Below, one piece after another: positions 1-10,244 of a stretch of DNA of 64,000 bases. The position numbers were made by a program, and so were the translations under genes. The notes below the pieces were generated by a model that did not search any database, was not told the origin of the DNA, and was given only the letters and a program-made list of their open reading frames with translations. The DNA comes from Nocardia rosealba (GTDB lineage: Bacteria; Actinomycetota; Actinomycetes; Mycobacteriales; Mycobacteriaceae), in NCBI RefSeq assembly GCF_020216065.1, contig NZ_JAIWNA010000001.1:1432511-1496510 (forward strand), in the 5' to 3' direction. The stretch's first letter is position 1, and each line of letters opens with the position of its first letter.

Positions 1-757
1 GCGGATGACGATCTGCAACATGTCGATCGAGGCGGGCGCCCGCGCGGGCATGATCGCCCCCGACGAGGTGACCTACGAATTCCTGAAGGGCCGTCCGCAC
101 GCACCGCAGGGCGCCGACTGGGACGCCGCCGTGGCCGCCTGGGAGGCGCTGAAGACCGACGAGGACGCGGTTTTCGATGCCGAGGTGCACATCGACGCCG
201 GCACGCTGACCCCGTTCGTCACCTGGGGCACCAACCCCGGTCAGGGCCTGCCGCTCGGCGCGAACGTGCCCGACCCGGCCCAGATCGCCGACGAGTCCGA
301 GCGCGAGTCCGCCGAGAAGGCCTTGCGCTACATGGACCTGACGCCGGGAATGCCGCTGCGTGAGGTGAGCGTGGATACCGTTTTCGTCGGTTCCTGCACC
401 AATGGCCGCATCGAGGATCTGCGTGCCGTCGCCGATGTTTTGAAGGGCCGCCGTGTGGCCGACGGTGTGCGAATGCTGGTTGTACCCGGCTCGATGCGGG
501 TGCGCGCCCAGGCGGAAAAAGAAGGACTCGGCGAGATTTTCACCGCGGCCGGCGCGGAATGGCGCCAGGCGGGCTGTTCGATGTGCCTCGGGATGAATCC
601 GGATCAGCTGGAACCGGGTCAGCGCTGCGCCTCCACCTCCAACCGCAATTTCGAAGGCCGACAGGGCAAGGGCGGGCGTACCCACCTGGTCTCGCCGCTG
701 GTCGCCGCCGCCACGGCGGTGCGCGGCACCCTGTCGTCGCCCGCCGATCTGGCCTGA
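1..757 (+). CDS. leuC: 3-isopropylmalate dehydratase large subunit, C-terminal part (5' end outside window)
   Basis: Large subunit of isopropylmalate isomerase, which converts 2- to 3-isopropylmalate in leucine biosynthesis in the cytosol. The frame is open from the window edge, so the N-terminal half is missing. The retained part has the aconitase-type [4Fe-4S] cysteine motifs: the first in VGSCTNGR and a CxxC in GCSMCLGMN. The [12 protein letters not shown] motif near the end is typical of the family, and the product ends PADLA. leuD follows after 36 bases on the same strand and supplies the small subunit, so the two form an operon. Nothing looks damaged in the visible part. Confidence 0.97.
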   Translation, partial: RMTICNMSIEAGARAGMIAPDEVTYEFLKGRPHAPQGADWDAAVAAWEALKTDEDAVFDAEVHIDAGTLTPFVTWGTNPGQGLPLGANVPDPAQIADESERESAEKALRYMDLTPGMPLREVSVDTVFVGSCTNGRIEDLRAVADVLKGRRVADGVRMLVVPGSMRVRAQAEKEGLGEIFTAAGAEWRQAGCSMCLGMNPDQLEPGQRCASTSNRNFEGRQGKGGRTHLVSPLVAAATAVRGTLSSPADLA

Positions 758-793
758 GCGGCCCCGAACCACCACGATCGAAGGAGAATCGTT

Positions 794-1402
794 ATGGAAG
801 CCTTCACTGTTCACAAAGGCATCGGGGTACCGCTGCGCCGGTCCAATGTCGACACCGATCAGATCATCCCCGCCGTTTACCTGAAGCGCGTGACTCGTAC
901 CGGTTTCGAGGACGGTCTGTTCGCCGGTTGGCGTACCGATCCGGACTTCATTCTCAACACCGAGCCGTACCGCAGCGGCAGCGTTCTGGTGGCCGGGCCG
1001 GATTTCGGCACCGGTTCCTCGCGTGAGCACGCGGTGTGGGCGCTGTCGGACTACGGCTTTCGAGTGGTGATCTCCTCGCGTTTCGCCGACATCTTCCGTG
1101 GGAATGCGGGCAAGGGTGGTCTGCTGGCCGCGCAGATGTCACAGAACGATGTCGAAATGCTCTGGAAGCTCATCGAGGAACAACCCGGCCTCGAATTGGT
1201 TGTCGACCTGTCGGCGCGCACCGTCACGGCGGGAACCATCGTGTTGCCGTTCGATATTGACGACTACACCCGCTGGCGTCTGCTGGAGGGTTTGGACGAC
1301 ATCGGCCTCACGCTGCGGCAAGGCGACGCGATCACCGAGTTCGAAAAGGGAAGGCCGTCATGGAAACCCGTGACGCTGCCGGAGCCTATTTCACCGGCGT
1401 AA
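794..1402 (+). CDS. leuD: 3-isopropylmalate dehydratase small subunit
   Basis: Swivelling-domain subunit that joins LeuC to form isopropylmalate isomerase. The 202-residue product is the normal length for the bacterial protein. It has the family segments near the start ([12 protein letters not shown]), the [10 protein letters not shown] loop that contacts substrate, and GNAGKGGL further on. The ATG is preceded by a good Shine-Dalgarno (AAGGAG, around 781). The gap to leuC is 36 bases. The next gene, hupB, is 156 bases downstream with its own likely promoter. Confidence 0.97.
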   Translation: MEAFTVHKGIGVPLRRSNVDTDQIIPAVYLKRVTRTGFEDGLFAGWRTDPDFILNTEPYRSGSVLVAGPDFGTGSSREHAVWALSDYGFRVVISSRFADIFRGNAGKGGLLAAQMSQNDVEMLWKLIEEQPGLELVVDLSARTVTAGTIVLPFDIDDYTRWRLLEGLDDIGLTLRQGDAITEFEKGRPSWKPVTLPEPISPA

Positions 1403-1489
1403 TCGGCTGGGGCGCTTAGGGGCGCTTCCCTGGGAGCGGTAGCTGGACGTGTGCTAAACCACATGAATTTTGGCGTGGCACATAGACTC

Positions 1490-1519
1490 TTGCTCAAACT
1501 GGGTTTACCGTGGTACCTA
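1490..1519 (+). promoter_or_regulatory. candidate hupB promoter
   Basis: TTGCTC at 1490-1495 and a TACCTA/GTACCT hexamer at about 1513-1519 are spaced 17-18 bases apart. They lie 40 bases upstream of the hupB start in the 156-base leuD-hupB gap. HU is made in large amounts, so its own promoter is expected. This is assigned by eye only. Confidence 0.4.
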
Positions 1520-1558
1520 GTCGGTCCGACGACGGGCCATTAGTCTGCGGAGGATTCA

Positions 1559-2215
1559 ATGAACAAGGCGGAACTGATCGACGTTCTGACCGAAAAGTTG
1601 GGTACGGACAGGCGCACGGCTACTGCGGCTGTCGAGAACGTGGTCGACACCATCGTCCGTGCCGTGCACAAAGGTCAAAGCGTCACCATCACCGGATTCG
1701 GTGTGTTCGAACAGCGCAAGCGTGCTCCCAGGGTTGCCCGTAACCCGCGTACCGGTGAAACCGTGAAGGTGAAGGCGACTTCGGTGCCTGCCTTCCGGCC
1801 GGGCGCTCAGTTCAAAGCGGTGATCGCGGGTAAGCAGAAGCTGGCCGCGTCCGGCCCTGCCGTGAAGCGTGGCGTGAATGCGCCCGTGGCGGCGAAGAAG
1901 GCGGCAGCCAAGAAGACCGCGGCGAAGAAGACCGCGGCCAAGAAGGCCACGCCGTCGAAGGGTCCGGCCAAGACCACGGCCCGCAAGGCCGCGACCAAGG
2001 CTCCCGCCGCCAAGAAGACGACGGCGGCCAAGGCCACCGCCGCCAAGAAGACCACGGCGGCAAAGAAGGCTCCGGCCAAGAAGACTGCCACCAAGGCCAC
2101 CGCCGCCAAGACCACCGGTACCAAGGCCACGGCGGCCAAGAAGACCACCGCTGCTAAGAAGGCTCCCGCTAAGAAGACTGCTGCGAAGAAGACAGCCACC
2201 CGTCGTGCTCGTTGA
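1559..2215 (+). CDS. hupB: DNA-binding protein HU with Lys/Ala-rich tail (HupB/MDP1/Hlp type)
   Basis: Nucleoid-associated histone-like protein. Residues 1 to about 95 form a normal HU domain ([15 protein letters not shown] start, [13 protein letters not shown] arm, PAFRPG end). From about residue 100 the protein is an Ala/Lys/Pro/Thr-only tail with many TAKK, PAKK and AAKK units, ending TATRRAR. This tailed form of about 218 residues is a hallmark of mycobacteria, nocardiae and relatives; plain HU is about 90 residues. The tail binds DNA non-specifically and in mycobacteria is acetylated and methylated. A strong Shine-Dalgarno (CGGAGGA) sits 4-5 bases before the ATG. It follows leuCD as in M. 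tuberculosis. Confidence 0.97.
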   Translation: MNKAELIDVLTEKLGTDRRTATAAVENVVDTIVRAVHKGQSVTITGFGVFEQRKRAPRVARNPRTGETVKVKATSVPAFRPGAQFKAVIAGKQKLAASGPAVKRGVNAPVAAKKAAAKKTAAKKTAAKKATPSKGPAKTTARKAATKAPAAKKTTAAKATAAKKTTAAKKAPAKKTATKATAAKTTGTKATAAKKTTAAKKAPAKKTAAKKTATRRAR

Positions 2216-2282
2216 TCCTGCCGCAGCGGGATCAGGTCGGGGAATGTGCACGTAAAGCCGCATCACCCACCACTGGACCGAG

Positions 2283-2308
2283 AACGGCCCCGGAATTCCG
2301 GGGCCGTT
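2283..2308. terminator. bidirectional hairpin terminator between hupB and mutT1
   Basis: A 26-base perfect inverted repeat with arms built on AACGGCCCCGG and centred on GAATTC lies between the convergent ends of hupB and mutT1. It is followed by TTT on the plus strand and AAs on the other side, so it could stop transcription from both directions. Confidence 0.75.
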
Positions 2309-2332
2309 TCGGCTGTGCGGGGTAACTTTTGT

Positions 2333-3286
2333 TCAGCCGGTGACGATTCCCGTAGACAACGCACGATCCATATGGTTCGCCGCGACTAATCGGTCCCCGA
2401 TGAACGACAAAGCCCAGACGCTGCCCTTGCGATTACGAGCGGGCGGCAGGGTGAGTCCGTCGCGCTGCGCCAGCCACTGTGTCAGATCGGGAATCACGCC
2501 GCCCTGACTGCAGACCACCGGTACACCCCGATCTGTTACCAACGACAGAAATCGTTGCCGCGCCGCATCTTTCGCTGAATCGTAACCTTGCTCGGAAAAC
2601 ATTGGCTCGCAATTGATTTCGGCGTTCAGATGCTCCGCCAACGGGGTAACGGTTTGGATACAGCGCAGGGGATCGGCCGAATAGATCCGGGATGCTCCGA
2701 ACGCCAGCAGATTCGGGACGAGAGCCGCGGCCTGCAGTCGTCCGGCGGCCTCGAGCGGGCGTTGGTCGTCCGGACCGTCGAACTCGGAGCGCTTGCCCGC
2801 CTTGGCGTGGCGGACGAGCAGCACGGTGGCCGTTTTCGGTGGGTGACGGGCGAAGACGCGCACGATCTGGCGGTCCATCGGGTACGACAGTTCGTCCATC
2901 ACGTCGTCGAGCGGAATCCAGCGCAGCTGGTCGACTTCGGAGTTCTCGGTGAACTCGCCCTCGGCCGCCTCGGCGGCCCAGTAGTCCACCCGCTTGAGCT
3001 GGCGATGCCCCGGGATCGGGTAGGTGACCCGGCCGAGATAACGCCCGAGCGTGCACGGCAGGCCGGTCTCCTCGCCGACCTCACGCACTGCCGCGACCAC
3101 CGGTGTCTCGCCGGGATCGAGCTTGCCCTTGGGTAGTGACCAGTCGCCGTACTTGGGCCGGTGGATCACCGCGATCTCCGGTCCGGTGGCGCCCGCACGC
3201 CACAGAACCGCCCCTGCGGCATGGATATTGGGCCGGACCCGCGGGTCGCGCATCGGTTCGGGCTTCTCCTGTGCGTGCTTGCTCAC
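2333..3286 (-). CDS. mutT1: Nudix hydrolase fused to a histidine phosphatase domain (MutT1)
   Basis: Sanitises oxidised guanine nucleotides (8-oxo-dGTP/8-oxo-GTP), and in mycobacteria also splits diadenosine polyphosphates. The 317-residue product has an N-terminal Nudix domain with a complete box at residues 54-76 (GKLDPGET...REVGEETGL), then a phosphoglycerate-mutase-like domain opened by the catalytic RH at about 159-160 (LLVRHAKAG). This two-domain form is the mycobacterial MutT1 type. The GTG start overlaps the ppk stop (GTGA), so translation is probably coupled. The mutT1-ppk pairing is conserved in mycobacteria. Confidence 0.93.
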   Translation of the reverse strand: MSKHAQEKPEPMRDPRVRPNIHAAGAVLWRAGATGPEIAVIHRPKYGDWSLPKGKLDPGETPVVAAVREVGEETGLPCTLGRYLGRVTYPIPGHRQLKRVDYWAAEAAEGEFTENSEVDQLRWIPLDDVMDELSYPMDRQIVRVFARHPPKTATVLLVRHAKAGKRSEFDGPDDQRPLEAAGRLQAAALVPNLLAFGASRIYSADPLRCIQTVTPLAEHLNAEINCEPMFSEQGYDSAKDAARQRFLSLVTDRGVPVVCSQGGVIPDLTQWLAQRDGLTLPPARNRKGSVWALSFIGDRLVAANHMDRALSTGIVTG

Positions 3287-5451
3287 GGCTGTTCGGGACG
3301 ACGCAACCGCATGAGGAATTCCTGGTGGTCGCGCACCTGGTTGGCGTCGGCGTCGGTGGGGCTCGCCTGCCAGGAGCCGTCGGGCAGCAGCACCCAGCAG
3401 CGCGTCATGGGGTCGAGCGCGGAATCGAAGACCACACCGAGCTGCTCGGTCAGACGCGGATCCTTCACCTGCACCATCACCTCCACCCGGCGGTCGAGAT
3501 TGCGGTGCATCATGTCGGCGCTGCCGATCCAGGTCTGTTCCTGGGCCTGGAACTGCAGTACCCGCGAGTGCTCGAGGAAGCGGCCAAGGATCGAGCGCAC
3601 CTCGATGTTCTCGCTGAGACCCGGCACGCCCGCGCGCAGGCCGCAGATGCCGCGCACCACGATCTGCACCGGCACGCCTGCCTGAGAGGCGCGGTAGAGG
3701 GCGTCGATGATCTGCTCGTCGACGATCGCGTTGGCCTTGAGCCGGATACGAGCGTCGAAACCCTCACGTGCCAGCTCGATCTCACGGTCGATCCGTTCGA
3801 TGATGCCTGCGCGGACACCGAGCGGGGCGACCATCAGGTTGCGGTAGTCCTCCTTGCGGGAGTACCCGGTGAGCGAGTTGAACAGGTCGGTGAGGTCGGC
3901 GCCGATCTCCGGTGCCGCGGTGAACAACCCGACGTCCTCGTACAGGCGCGCGGTCTTGGGGTTGTAGTTGCCGGTGCCGATGTGGCAGTAGCGGCGGATG
4001 GTCGATCCCTCACGGCGCACCACCAGGCACGTCTTGCAGTGGGTCTTGAGGCCGACGAGGCCGTAGACCACGTGCACGCCCGCCTGTTCCAGCGCCCGCG
4101 CCCATTTGATGTTGGCCTGCTCGTCGAAACGTGCCTTGATCTCCACCAGGGCTACCACCTGCTTGCCCGCCTCGGCGGCCTCGATCAGGGCGTTGATGAT
4201 GGGGGAGTCACCGGAGGTGCGGTACAGGGTCTGCTTGATCGCCAGCACCTGCGGATCGGCGGCGGCCTGTTCGATGAACCGCTGCACGCTGGTGGAGAAC
4301 GAGTCGTAGGGGTGGTGCACCAGTACGTCGCCCTCGCGCAGCGCGCTGAAGACATTGCGCGGGGTCTCGCGCTCACCGAACGCGGCGGGGGTGGCCGGTA
4401 CGTAGGGCGCGTCCTTGAGTTCGGGCCGGTCGACGCCGTAGACCTGCCACAGGCACGACAGGTCGAGCAGGCCGGGCACCTGGATCACATCGGCGGGGTC
4501 GACCTCTAACTCACGTAGTAGCAACTCCAGCATGTGCTCGGTCATGTCGTCGGAGACCTCGAGCCGCACCGGCTTGCCGAACCGGCGACGCGCCAGTTCG
4601 CGTTCCATCGCCTGCAGCAGGTCCTCGTCGCGGTCCTCGTCGACCTCGAAATCGGCGTTGCGGGTGATCCGGAACGAATGGGTCTCCACCACGTTCAGGC
4701 CGGGGAACAGCAGATCGAGGTGGGCGGCGATGAGTTCTTCCATCGGCAGGAAGGCCGCGATGGCCGACGGCGCGCCGGTGCGGCGCACGCGGACGAACCG
4801 GTCGACATTGTCGGGCACCTTCACGCGGGCGAAGTGCTCGCCGCCGGTGCCCGCGTCCTTCACCGTCACGGCGAGATTGAGGCTCAGGCCGGAGATGTAG
4901 GGGAACGGGTGGGCCGGGTCGACGGCCAGCGGTGTGAGGACCGGGAAGACCTGATCGGTGAAATAGTTCGAAAGACGTTGCCGTTCGGCTTCGTCGAGGC
5001 CCGACCAGCCGATGATGTCGATGCCCGCGCCTGCCAGCGCCGGGTTCACCGAATCGATGAAGACCTTCGCGTGCCGCTCGGCGAGTTCCTGTGCGCGAGC
5101 CGTGATCATCTCGAGCTGTTCGGACGGTGAGCGGCCGTCGGCGGAACGCACCGAGAGCCCGGTCTCGGCGCGGCGTTTGAGCCCGGCGACCCGGACCATG
5201 TAGAACTCGTCGAGGTTGGAGGCGAAGATCGCGAGGAACTTCGCGCGCTCCAGCAACGGCAGGGAGGCATCCTCGGCGAGGGCGAGCACGCGGGCATTGA
5301 AGTCCAGCCAGCTCAGTTCCCGGTTGAGGTAGCGATCGCGTGGCAATCGCTGCGAACTGCCGTCGGCGCCCGAGGCGATGGCGGCCGCAGGTGGCGGGGA
5401 AATCGGGGGCAGGGACTTGATGGTTTCCGTGTCGCTCACGCTGTCAATCAT
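3283..5451 (-). CDS. ppk: polyphosphate kinase 1 (RNA degradosome polyphosphate kinase)
   Basis: Reversibly transfers the ATP gamma-phosphate to inorganic polyphosphate, through a phosphohistidine intermediate. At 722 residues it is of usual length. The N domain opens with [16 protein letters not shown]. The catalytic phospholipase-D-like folds show HHPYDSF, the [13 protein letters not shown] segment and [12 protein letters not shown], followed by [17 protein letters not shown], with the autophosphorylated histidine in this region. The start is not certain: the ATG at 5451 has AGGGG immediately before it, and a GTG lies four codons later. The stop overlaps the mutT1 start. Confidence 0.95.
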   Translation of the reverse strand: MIDSVSDTETIKSLPPISPPPAAAIASGADGSSQRLPRDRYLNRELSWLDFNARVLALAEDASLPLLERAKFLAIFASNLDEFYMVRVAGLKRRAETGLSVRSADGRSPSEQLEMITARAQELAERHAKVFIDSVNPALAGAGIDIIGWSGLDEAERQRLSNYFTDQVFPVLTPLAVDPAHPFPYISGLSLNLAVTVKDAGTGGEHFARVKVPDNVDRFVRVRRTGAPSAIAAFLPMEELIAAHLDLLFPGLNVVETHSFRITRNADFEVDEDRDEDLLQAMERELARRRFGKPVRLEVSDDMTEHMLELLLRELEVDPADVIQVPGLLDLSCLWQVYGVDRPELKDAPYVPATPAAFGERETPRNVFSALREGDVLVHHPYDSFSTSVQRFIEQAAADPQVLAIKQTLYRTSGDSPIINALIEAAEAGKQVVALVEIKARFDEQANIKWARALEQAGVHVVYGLVGLKTHCKTCLVVRREGSTIRRYCHIGTGNYNPKTARLYEDVGLFTAAPEIGADLTDLFNSLTGYSRKEDYRNLMVAPLGVRAGIIERIDREIELAREGFDARIRLKANAIVDEQIIDALYRASQAGVPVQIVVRGICGLRAGVPGLSENIEVRSILGRFLEHSRVLQFQAQEQTWIGSADMMHRNLDRRVEVMVQVKDPRLTEQLGVVFDSALDPMTRCWVLLPDGSWQASPTDADANQVRDHQEFLMRLRRPEQP

Positions 5452-5511
5452 CCCCTACGGACCGCGTGGTCCGCAGCATGACATCGGGTGAACTCCTGGT
5501 GCGGCGACCGG

Positions 5512-6183
5512 CTAGCACACCGTGCGGACGGGATCGCCTCGGTGGGTGGTGATTCCGAACTCCCGCAGCGCGTCGGCGGTGTGGACGCCGACCCCGAGCG
5601 CGCGCACGGCGTCCAGATCCTCGGGTGTGTCGACGTCGCAGCGCAGGCCCGGCCAGTGGCCGGGCACGACGACGGCGCCGTATTCGCGGTGGGCGCGGGC
5701 CGAATCGGGGCCGAAGCGTGGTGCGAGCGCGTCCGGTGCGGTACCGGCCAGCAATGCCGAAGTGCCGGTCCCCGTGTGATCGATCACCACCGCGCGGGTG
5801 GCGGGCGCGACGGCGAGAAAGTCGACGAGTTCGGCGGTGCGCAGGGCAGGCAGGTCGGCCTGCAGGGCGAGCAGGCGGACCGGACCACTGCGGTGGCGTA
5901 CGTCGTCGGCCGCGGCGGTGAGAGCGGTGTTGAGGGGGTCGTGGTCGGCGGGTGGCTCGGCCAGAACGTGCGCGCCGAGTTCGCGTGCACGGGCGGCGAC
6001 GACGGGGTCGGGGGTGACGACGGTCAGCGAACCGATCGCGGGCACGGCGGCGGCCGCCTCGACGGTGTCGGCGAACATGGCCAGCACCAGCCGGGCGCGC
6101 TGGTCGGCGCTGAGCACGGCCGACAACCGGCTCTTGGCCCGGTCTCGGTGCTTGACCGCCATCACGGCGTGCACGGTGTGCAT
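5512..6183 (-). CDS. cofC: phosphoenolpyruvate/2-phospho-L-lactate guanylyltransferase (coenzyme F420)
   Basis: CofC/FbiD family enzyme that joins GTP to phosphoenolpyruvate (mycobacterial FbiD) or 2-phospholactate, making the precursor from which F420 is assembled. Visible family features: an N-terminal [14 protein letters not shown] segment, [13 protein letters not shown] in the nucleotidyltransferase core, and [12 protein letters not shown] near the end. The 223-residue length fits. The start chosen is the ATG at 6183, 31 bases from the divergent gpsA. The M. tuberculosis orthologue, Rv2983, sits at the same place between ppk and gpsA. Lactate or PEP as substrate cannot be told from the sequence. 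Confidence 0.88.
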   Translation of the reverse strand: MHTVHAVMAVKHRDRAKSRLSAVLSADQRARLVLAMFADTVEAAAAVPAIGSLTVVTPDPVVAARARELGAHVLAEPPADHDPLNTALTAAADDVRHRSGPVRLLALQADLPALRTAELVDFLAVAPATRAVVIDHTGTGTSALLAGTAPDALAPRFGPDSARAHREYGAVVVPGHWPGLRCDVDTPEDLDAVRALGVGVHTADALREFGITTHRGDPVRTVC

Positions 6184-6202
6184 GGTCTCGATCCTTGCAT
6201 GG

Positions 6203-6208
6203 CATATT
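6203..6208 (+). promoter_or_regulatory. candidate -10 of a leaderless gpsA mRNA
   Basis: CATATT ends 6 bases before the gpsA ATG, and no Shine-Dalgarno lies between. The spacing predicts transcription starting at or next to the A of the start codon. The first base departs from TANNNT, so this is one of the weaker members of the set. Confidence 0.4.
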
Positions 6209-6214
6209 GGGCTG

Positions 6215-7210
6215 ATGACGAGGGCTGCGGTTATGGGTGCTGGGTCGTGGGGCACGGCATTCGCGAAGGTGTTGGCCGAAGCGGGTACCGAGGTGACGAT
6301 CTGGGCCAGGCGCGAAGAAGTGGCTCGCGCGCTCGACACCGAGCATCAGAATCCGTTCTACCTGCCGGGCGTGCAGTTGCCGCCCGTCCGGGCCACCCAC
6401 GATCACCGGATCGCGCTCGACGGCGCGGATCTGGTGGTGCTCGCGGTGCCGTCGCAGTCGCTGCGGGCCAATCTCGGCCACTGGAAGGACGACATCGGCG
6501 CCGACGCCACGCTGATGAGCCTGGCCAAGGGCATCGAGACCGGAACGCTGCTGCGGATGAGCCAGGTGATCGCGGAGGTGACCGGCGCCGAACAGGGCCG
6601 CATCGCGGTGCTCTCGGGGCCCAATCTCGCCCACGAGATCGTCGAACGTCAGCCCGCGGCCACCGTGATCGCCTGCACCGACACCGAACGCGCACAGCAG
6701 GCCCAACATGCCTGTGCCACCGGCTATTTCCGGCCCTACACCAATACCGATGTGGTGGGTTGCGAGATCGGCGGCGCGTGTAAGAACGTCATCGCCCTGG
6801 CCTGCGGTATCGCCTCGGGCATGGGCCTCGGTGACAACTCCGTGGCCAGTCTCATCACCCGCGGGCTGGCCGAGGTGATGCGGCTCGGGGTGGCGCTCGG
6901 CGCGCAACCGGTGACGCTGGCCGGACTCGCCGGCGTGGGCGACCTCGTCGCCACCTGCACCTCGCCGCTGTCGCGCAACCGGTCCTTCGGGTATGTGCTC
7001 GGACAGGGCGGGTCGATGCAGGCCGCGCAGGAGGCGACCAACGGTCAGGTCGCCGAAGGTGTGAAGTCGTGCACATCGGTGCGGGCACTCGCGGCCGAAC
7101 ACCAGGTGGAGATGCCGTTGACCGACGCGGTGCACAAGGTGTGCCACGAGGGGCTTTCGGTGAACGAGGCCGTCGGCAGCCTGCTCGGCAGGCGCATGAA
7201 ACCCGAATAA
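6215..7210 (+). CDS. gpsA: NAD(P)H-dependent glycerol-3-phosphate dehydrogenase
   Basis: Reduces dihydroxyacetone phosphate to sn-glycerol-3-phosphate for phospholipid synthesis. The 331-residue product opens with the Rossmann glycine motif ([15 protein letters not shown]) and carries GPNLAHEI and the catalytic-lysine motif [15 protein letters not shown]. The TNGQVAEG segment is near the C-terminus. The start is the ATG at 6215; the frame is open further upstream, but family alignment begins at TRAAVMGAG. No ribosome site precedes it. It is divergent from cofC and 44 bases upstream of ddl. Confidence 0.95.
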   Translation: MTRAAVMGAGSWGTAFAKVLAEAGTEVTIWARREEVARALDTEHQNPFYLPGVQLPPVRATHDHRIALDGADLVVLAVPSQSLRANLGHWKDDIGADATLMSLAKGIETGTLLRMSQVIAEVTGAEQGRIAVLSGPNLAHEIVERQPAATVIACTDTERAQQAQHACATGYFRPYTNTDVVGCEIGGACKNVIALACGIASGMGLGDNSVASLITRGLAEVMRLGVALGAQPVTLAGLAGVGDLVATCTSPLSRNRSFGYVLGQGGSMQAAQEATNGQVAEGVKSCTSVRALAAEHQVEMPLTDAVHKVCHEGLSVNEAVGSLLGRRMKPE

Positions 7211-7241
7211 GGCCGATGCCGCCGCGGCGGCGCGAACCTAC

Positions 7242-7247
7242 TACGGT
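7242..7247 (+). promoter_or_regulatory. -10 element of a leaderless ddl mRNA
   Basis: TACGGT, then exactly seven bases, then the ddl ATG at 7255, with no Shine-Dalgarno. This is the spacing expected if transcription begins at the start codon. Confidence 0.5.
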
Positions 7248-7254
7248 GACGTTC

Positions 7255-8349
7255 ATGACGGAACGGATCAGGGTAGCTGTGGTGTTCGGCGGGCGCAGCA
7301 GCGAGCACGCCGTCTCGTGTGTGTCGGCGAGCAGCGTCCTGCGCAACCTCGATCCGCGACGCTACGAGGTGGTGCCCATCGGGATCACCACCACCGGCAG
7401 CTGGGTGCTTGCCGAGGGGATCGGCGAACTCACGCTCAGCCACGGCGAACTGCCCGCCGTCGATGCCACGGGCACCGCGCTCACCCTGGCCGCCGACCCC
7501 GGCCGTTCCGGCGCGCTCGTCGCCCTGGACGATCCGACCGCCACGCTCGGCACCGTCGATGTGGTCTTCCCCATCCTGCACGGCCCGTTCGGCGAGGACG
7601 GCACACTGCAGGGCATGCTCGAGCTGGCCGGGGTGCCCTATGTGGGTGCCGGTGTGCTGGCCAGCGCGGCCGGGATGGACAAGGAATTCACCAAGAAACT
7701 GCTGGCCGCCGAATCGCTTCCGGTCGGTGTGCAGGTGGTGCTGCGTCCCGGCACCCAGACCCTGACCGCCGAGGAACGCGACCGCATCGGCCTGCCCGCC
7801 TTCGTGAAACCCGCGCGCGGCGGTTCGTCCATCGGCATCACCAAGATCACCGACTGGTCGGCCCTCGACGACGCCGTCGCCACCGCCCGCGCCCACGACC
7901 CCAAGGTGATCGTCGAGGCGGGCATCGTGGGCCGCGAAGTCGAATGCGGTGTCCTCGAATTCGCCGACGGTGACGTGCGCGGCAGCGTCGTCTCCGAGAT
8001 CCGCATGCCCGATGCCGACGCCGCAGCCCCCGAGTTCTACGACTTCGCCACCAAATACCTCGACGACGTGTGTGAATTCGACGTACCCGCCAAGCTCGAC
8101 GACGCCGTCGCCGACGAGATCCGCGCCCTGTCGGTGCGTGCCTTCCGCGCCCTGGACTGCCAGGGCCTGGCCCGAGTCGACTTCTTCCTCACCGCCGACG
8201 GCCCGGTCATCAACGAGATCAACACCATGCCCGGCTTCACCCCCATCTCCCAATACCCCCGCATGTGGGAAGCGACCGGCATCGACTACCCGACGTTGGT
8301 GTCCACCCTCATCGAAACCGCCGTAGCCCGAGGCACCGGCCTGCGCTGA
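7255..8349 (+). CDS. ddlA: D-alanine--D-alanine ligase
   Basis: ATP-grasp ligase that makes D-Ala-D-Ala for peptidoglycan; it is the target of D-cycloserine. The 364-residue product has the N-terminal [14 protein letters not shown] motif, [12 protein letters not shown], the [13 protein letters not shown]-binding loop, and the catalytic/metal segment ARVDFFL...[16 protein letters not shown]. The start is set at the ATG at 7255, which matches family N-termini and has a -10-like hexamer at leaderless spacing. It is convergent with the DUF3515 gene. Confidence 0.96.
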   Translation: MTERIRVAVVFGGRSSEHAVSCVSASSVLRNLDPRRYEVVPIGITTTGSWVLAEGIGELTLSHGELPAVDATGTALTLAADPGRSGALVALDDPTATLGTVDVVFPILHGPFGEDGTLQGMLELAGVPYVGAGVLASAAGMDKEFTKKLLAAESLPVGVQVVLRPGTQTLTAEERDRIGLPAFVKPARGGSSIGITKITDWSALDDAVATARAHDPKVIVEAGIVGREVECGVLEFADGDVRGSVVSEIRMPDADAAAPEFYDFATKYLDDVCEFDVPAKLDDAVADEIRALSVRAFRALDCQGLARVDFFLTADGPVINEINTMPGFTPISQYPRMWEATGIDYPTLVSTLIETAVARGTGLR

Positions 8350-8390
8350 CCCGCGCCACCGACTCCCATCGCGCCGAAAACCAAAACCGG

Positions 8391-8437
8391 TGGCGGCGCT
8401 TAGCGCCGACACCCGCGGCGCCAGCCGCCAAAATTAC
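8391..8437 (-). repeat. degenerate copy of the structured intergenic element, between convergent ddl and DUF3515
   Basis: Read on the minus strand it starts CTGTAATTTTGG, closely matching the leaders at 61959 and 63895 (CTGTRTTTTTGG). Next is hairpin 1, GCGGC-TGGC-GCCGC (8415-8428), with the TGGC loop shared by all copies. A second small palindrome, CGGCGCT-T-AGCGCCG, is at 8394-8408. The CCTGAG bulge and the long second stem of the full copies are absent. It overlaps the stop codon of the DUF3515 gene and probably ends transcription. Confidence 0.55.
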
Positions 8438-9108
8438 AGCTCGCCAGGGTTGATCGGTTGGGCGGGGAGGTTCGCGGTGATCGTGTCGGAGACCGTTTGC
8501 ACAGCGGCGGTGCCCGACCCGTCGGGCACTGTCAGGGCGATGTAGGTTTCGCGATCGACGGCGAACCACGTGCCCGTCTTGGCCGTCTCGTCGCGAACCT
8601 GGAACCACTTCACCCCGTTGACCTCTTGCAGCGGTGAGGCACGGTTGAATTCGAGCGGCCGGTCCAGGCCGCAGCGCAGCACGATCGGCTCCCCGCCCTC
8701 GGGCAGCTGCCAGGCGCGGGTGGCGGGCGGGGCAGGTTCGGCGAGGGTCGATTTGGTGTAGTCGCCCAGGTCGGCGGGCAGGGCAGGCAGCAGGGCCGCG
8801 CAGGCGGGGCCGTCGGCGGCGGGCGCGGGGACCGGTCCCAGCGGGAGCGGTTCGCGTTCGACGGGGGCGCGCAGGATCAGGAAAGCGGCCACGAGGACGC
8901 CGACGATCAACACGATGGGCAGCGCCACGGCGGTGGCGATGAGCGCGGGGGAGTACTGGCTGTCGGTGGCCGGTTTGTCGTCGGGGCTCTCGTCGTCGGC
9001 CGATTCCGCTCCTGGAGAGTCCTTGCGGAGGGCTGACGGTTCGGCAGTGTCCTCGGGCCCGGTCGCCTCGTCGCGATCGTCCGCTGTCGGGTCCGACGAT
9101 TCCGCCAT
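8434..9108 (-). CDS. DUF3515 family membrane-anchored protein
   Basis: Orthologue by position and form of mycobacterial Rv2980, function unknown. The 224-residue product has an acidic Asp/Glu/Ser-rich N-terminal region (about 1-50), one transmembrane helix (ALIATAVALPIVLIVGVLVA, about 53-75), then an exported domain with two cysteines in CAALLPALP and VLRCGLD and the typical WFQVRDE...YIALTVP stretch. The N-terminus is therefore predicted inside and the domain outside. The ATG at 9108 has a GGAAAGGA-like site rather far upstream (about 12 bases). It is divergent from thiL. Confidence 0.85.
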   Translation of the reverse strand: MAESSDPTADDRDEATGPEDTAEPSALRKDSPGAESADDESPDDKPATDSQYSPALIATAVALPIVLIVGVLVAAFLILRAPVEREPLPLGPVPAPAADGPACAALLPALPADLGDYTKSTLAEPAPPATRAWQLPEGGEPIVLRCGLDRPLEFNRASPLQEVNGVKWFQVRDETAKTGTWFAVDRETYIALTVPDGSGTAAVQTVSDTITANLPAQPINPGEL

Positions 9109-9177
9109 AGCCGCGTGGTCCTTTCCTCGTCGCCTGCGCCGCGCACCGTCGGTGGTGCCCGATCGCCTCCGAAAGGG

Positions 9178-9183
9178 TACCGT
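9178..9183 (+). promoter_or_regulatory. candidate -10 of thiL
   Basis: TACCGT here would place the transcription start at about 9190, followed by a short leader carrying AAGGAG at 9218-9223. It lies in the divergent DUF3515/thiL promoter region. Confidence 0.4.
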
Positions 9184-9228
9184 CGTGGCGATTTCGTCGG
9201 TCGGGAGCACAGCGGGAAGGAGTCGGTC

Positions 9229-10233
9229 ATCAGCGAGGACAGCCGTTCGCAGACGGTGCGTGAGCTGGGTGAATTCGCCTTGATCGACCGGATCAACGCC
9301 GGTCGCGAGCAGGCCGCGCACGTGCTGCTCGGTCCGGGCGACGACGCCGCGCTGCTCGCCGCGCCCGACGGCCGGTTCGTGGTGAGCACCGACATGCTCG
9401 TGGAGGGCAGGCACTTCCGGCTCGACTGGTCGACGCCGGCCGAGATCGGGCGCAAGGCGATCGCGCAGAACGCCGCCGACGTGGTGGCGATGGGGGCGCG
9501 GCCCACCGGCTTCGTCGTCGCGCTCGGATGTCCCGCCGACACTCCGGTACGGGTCGTCGAGGGCATCGCCGACGGCATGTGGGCCGAGGCCGTGCGTGCC
9601 GGCGGTTCCATCGCGGGCGGCGACCTGGTGCACAGCGAACAGTTGGTGATCTCGGTGACCGCGTTCGGTGACCTCGGTGGGCAGGGTGCGCTCACCCGTT
9701 CCGGTGCGGTCGAGGGCGATATCGTCGCTGTCGCAGGCGAACTCGGCTGGTCGGCCGGAGGGCTGGCCGTATTGTCCAGCGGGGCAGATGTTTCCGATCC
9801 TGCCTTCGCGCACGCGCTTACGGCACACCGGGTTCCGCAGCCGCCCTATGCCGAGGTGATCGACGTGTTCGGCGTCCACATCCCCAACGCCCTCACCGAT
9901 GTCTCCGACGGTCTGCTCGCCGACCTCGGCCACCTCGCCGCCGCCTCCGGCGTCGCGATCGACGTGCACGCCGCCGCCCTCACCGACCCCGAACTCGACG
10001 TGGTCGCCGCCCGGCTCGAAGCCGATGCGGGGCAATGGATTCTGGCCGGGGGAGAGGACCACGCCTTCGTCGGCACCTGGTCGCCCGCGACCGCGCTGCC
10101 GCCGGGCTGGCGGCCCATCGGGGTCGTTACCGCAGGCAGCGGCGTCACCGTCGACGGTGCGCGGCCCGCCGGTGCCACCGGGTGGGAATCGTTCCGTGGG
10201 GCAGGCGCCACGGCCGCGCCCGGCGAACGATAG
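9229..10233 (+). CDS. thiL: thiamine-monophosphate kinase
   Basis: Phosphorylates thiamine monophosphate to thiamine pyrophosphate. The product has the AIR-synthase/ThiL fold motifs: [11 protein letters not shown], the [16 protein letters not shown] metal-binding stretch, [21 protein letters not shown]-like ([10 protein letters not shown]), [13 protein letters not shown] and GGEDHAFV. About 335 residues is normal. The start is a problem. AAGGAG at 9218-9223 is ideally placed for codon 9229, but that codon is ATC. The first canonical in-frame start downstream is GTG 9256, which would cut the N-terminus to [11 protein letters not shown]; the only one upstream is GTG 9115, which lies before the likely promoter. 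I mark from 9229. Confidence 0.9.
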   Translation: MSEDSRSQTVRELGEFALIDRINAGREQAAHVLLGPGDDAALLAAPDGRFVVSTDMLVEGRHFRLDWSTPAEIGRKAIAQNAADVVAMGARPTGFVVALGCPADTPVRVVEGIADGMWAEAVRAGGSIAGGDLVHSEQLVISVTAFGDLGGQGALTRSGAVEGDIVAVAGELGWSAGGLAVLSSGADVSDPAFAHALTAHRVPQPPYAEVIDVFGVHIPNALTDVSDGLLADLGHLAAASGVAIDVHAAALTDPELDVVAARLEADAGQWILAGGEDHAFVGTWSPATALPPGWRPIGVVTAGSGVTVDGARPAGATGWESFRGAGATAAPGER

Positions 10234-10244
10234 GTTGTGCGGTC

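Noticed and set aside
1898..2200. Possible tandem DNA repeat in the hupB tail
   Set aside because: Units are irregular at DNA level and explained by protein composition (TAKK, PAKK), so not listed as a repeat array.
1878..2255. Arg/Pro-rich frame overlapping the hupB tail
   Set aside because: It is a frame-shifted reading of the repetitive AAG/GCC codons of the Lys/Ala tail, not a separate basic protein.
6182..6214. Longer N-terminus for gpsA starting at the ATG at 6182
   Set aside because: It would overlap the cofC start and precede the conserved TRAAVMGAG beginning, and a -10-like CATATT lies inside it.
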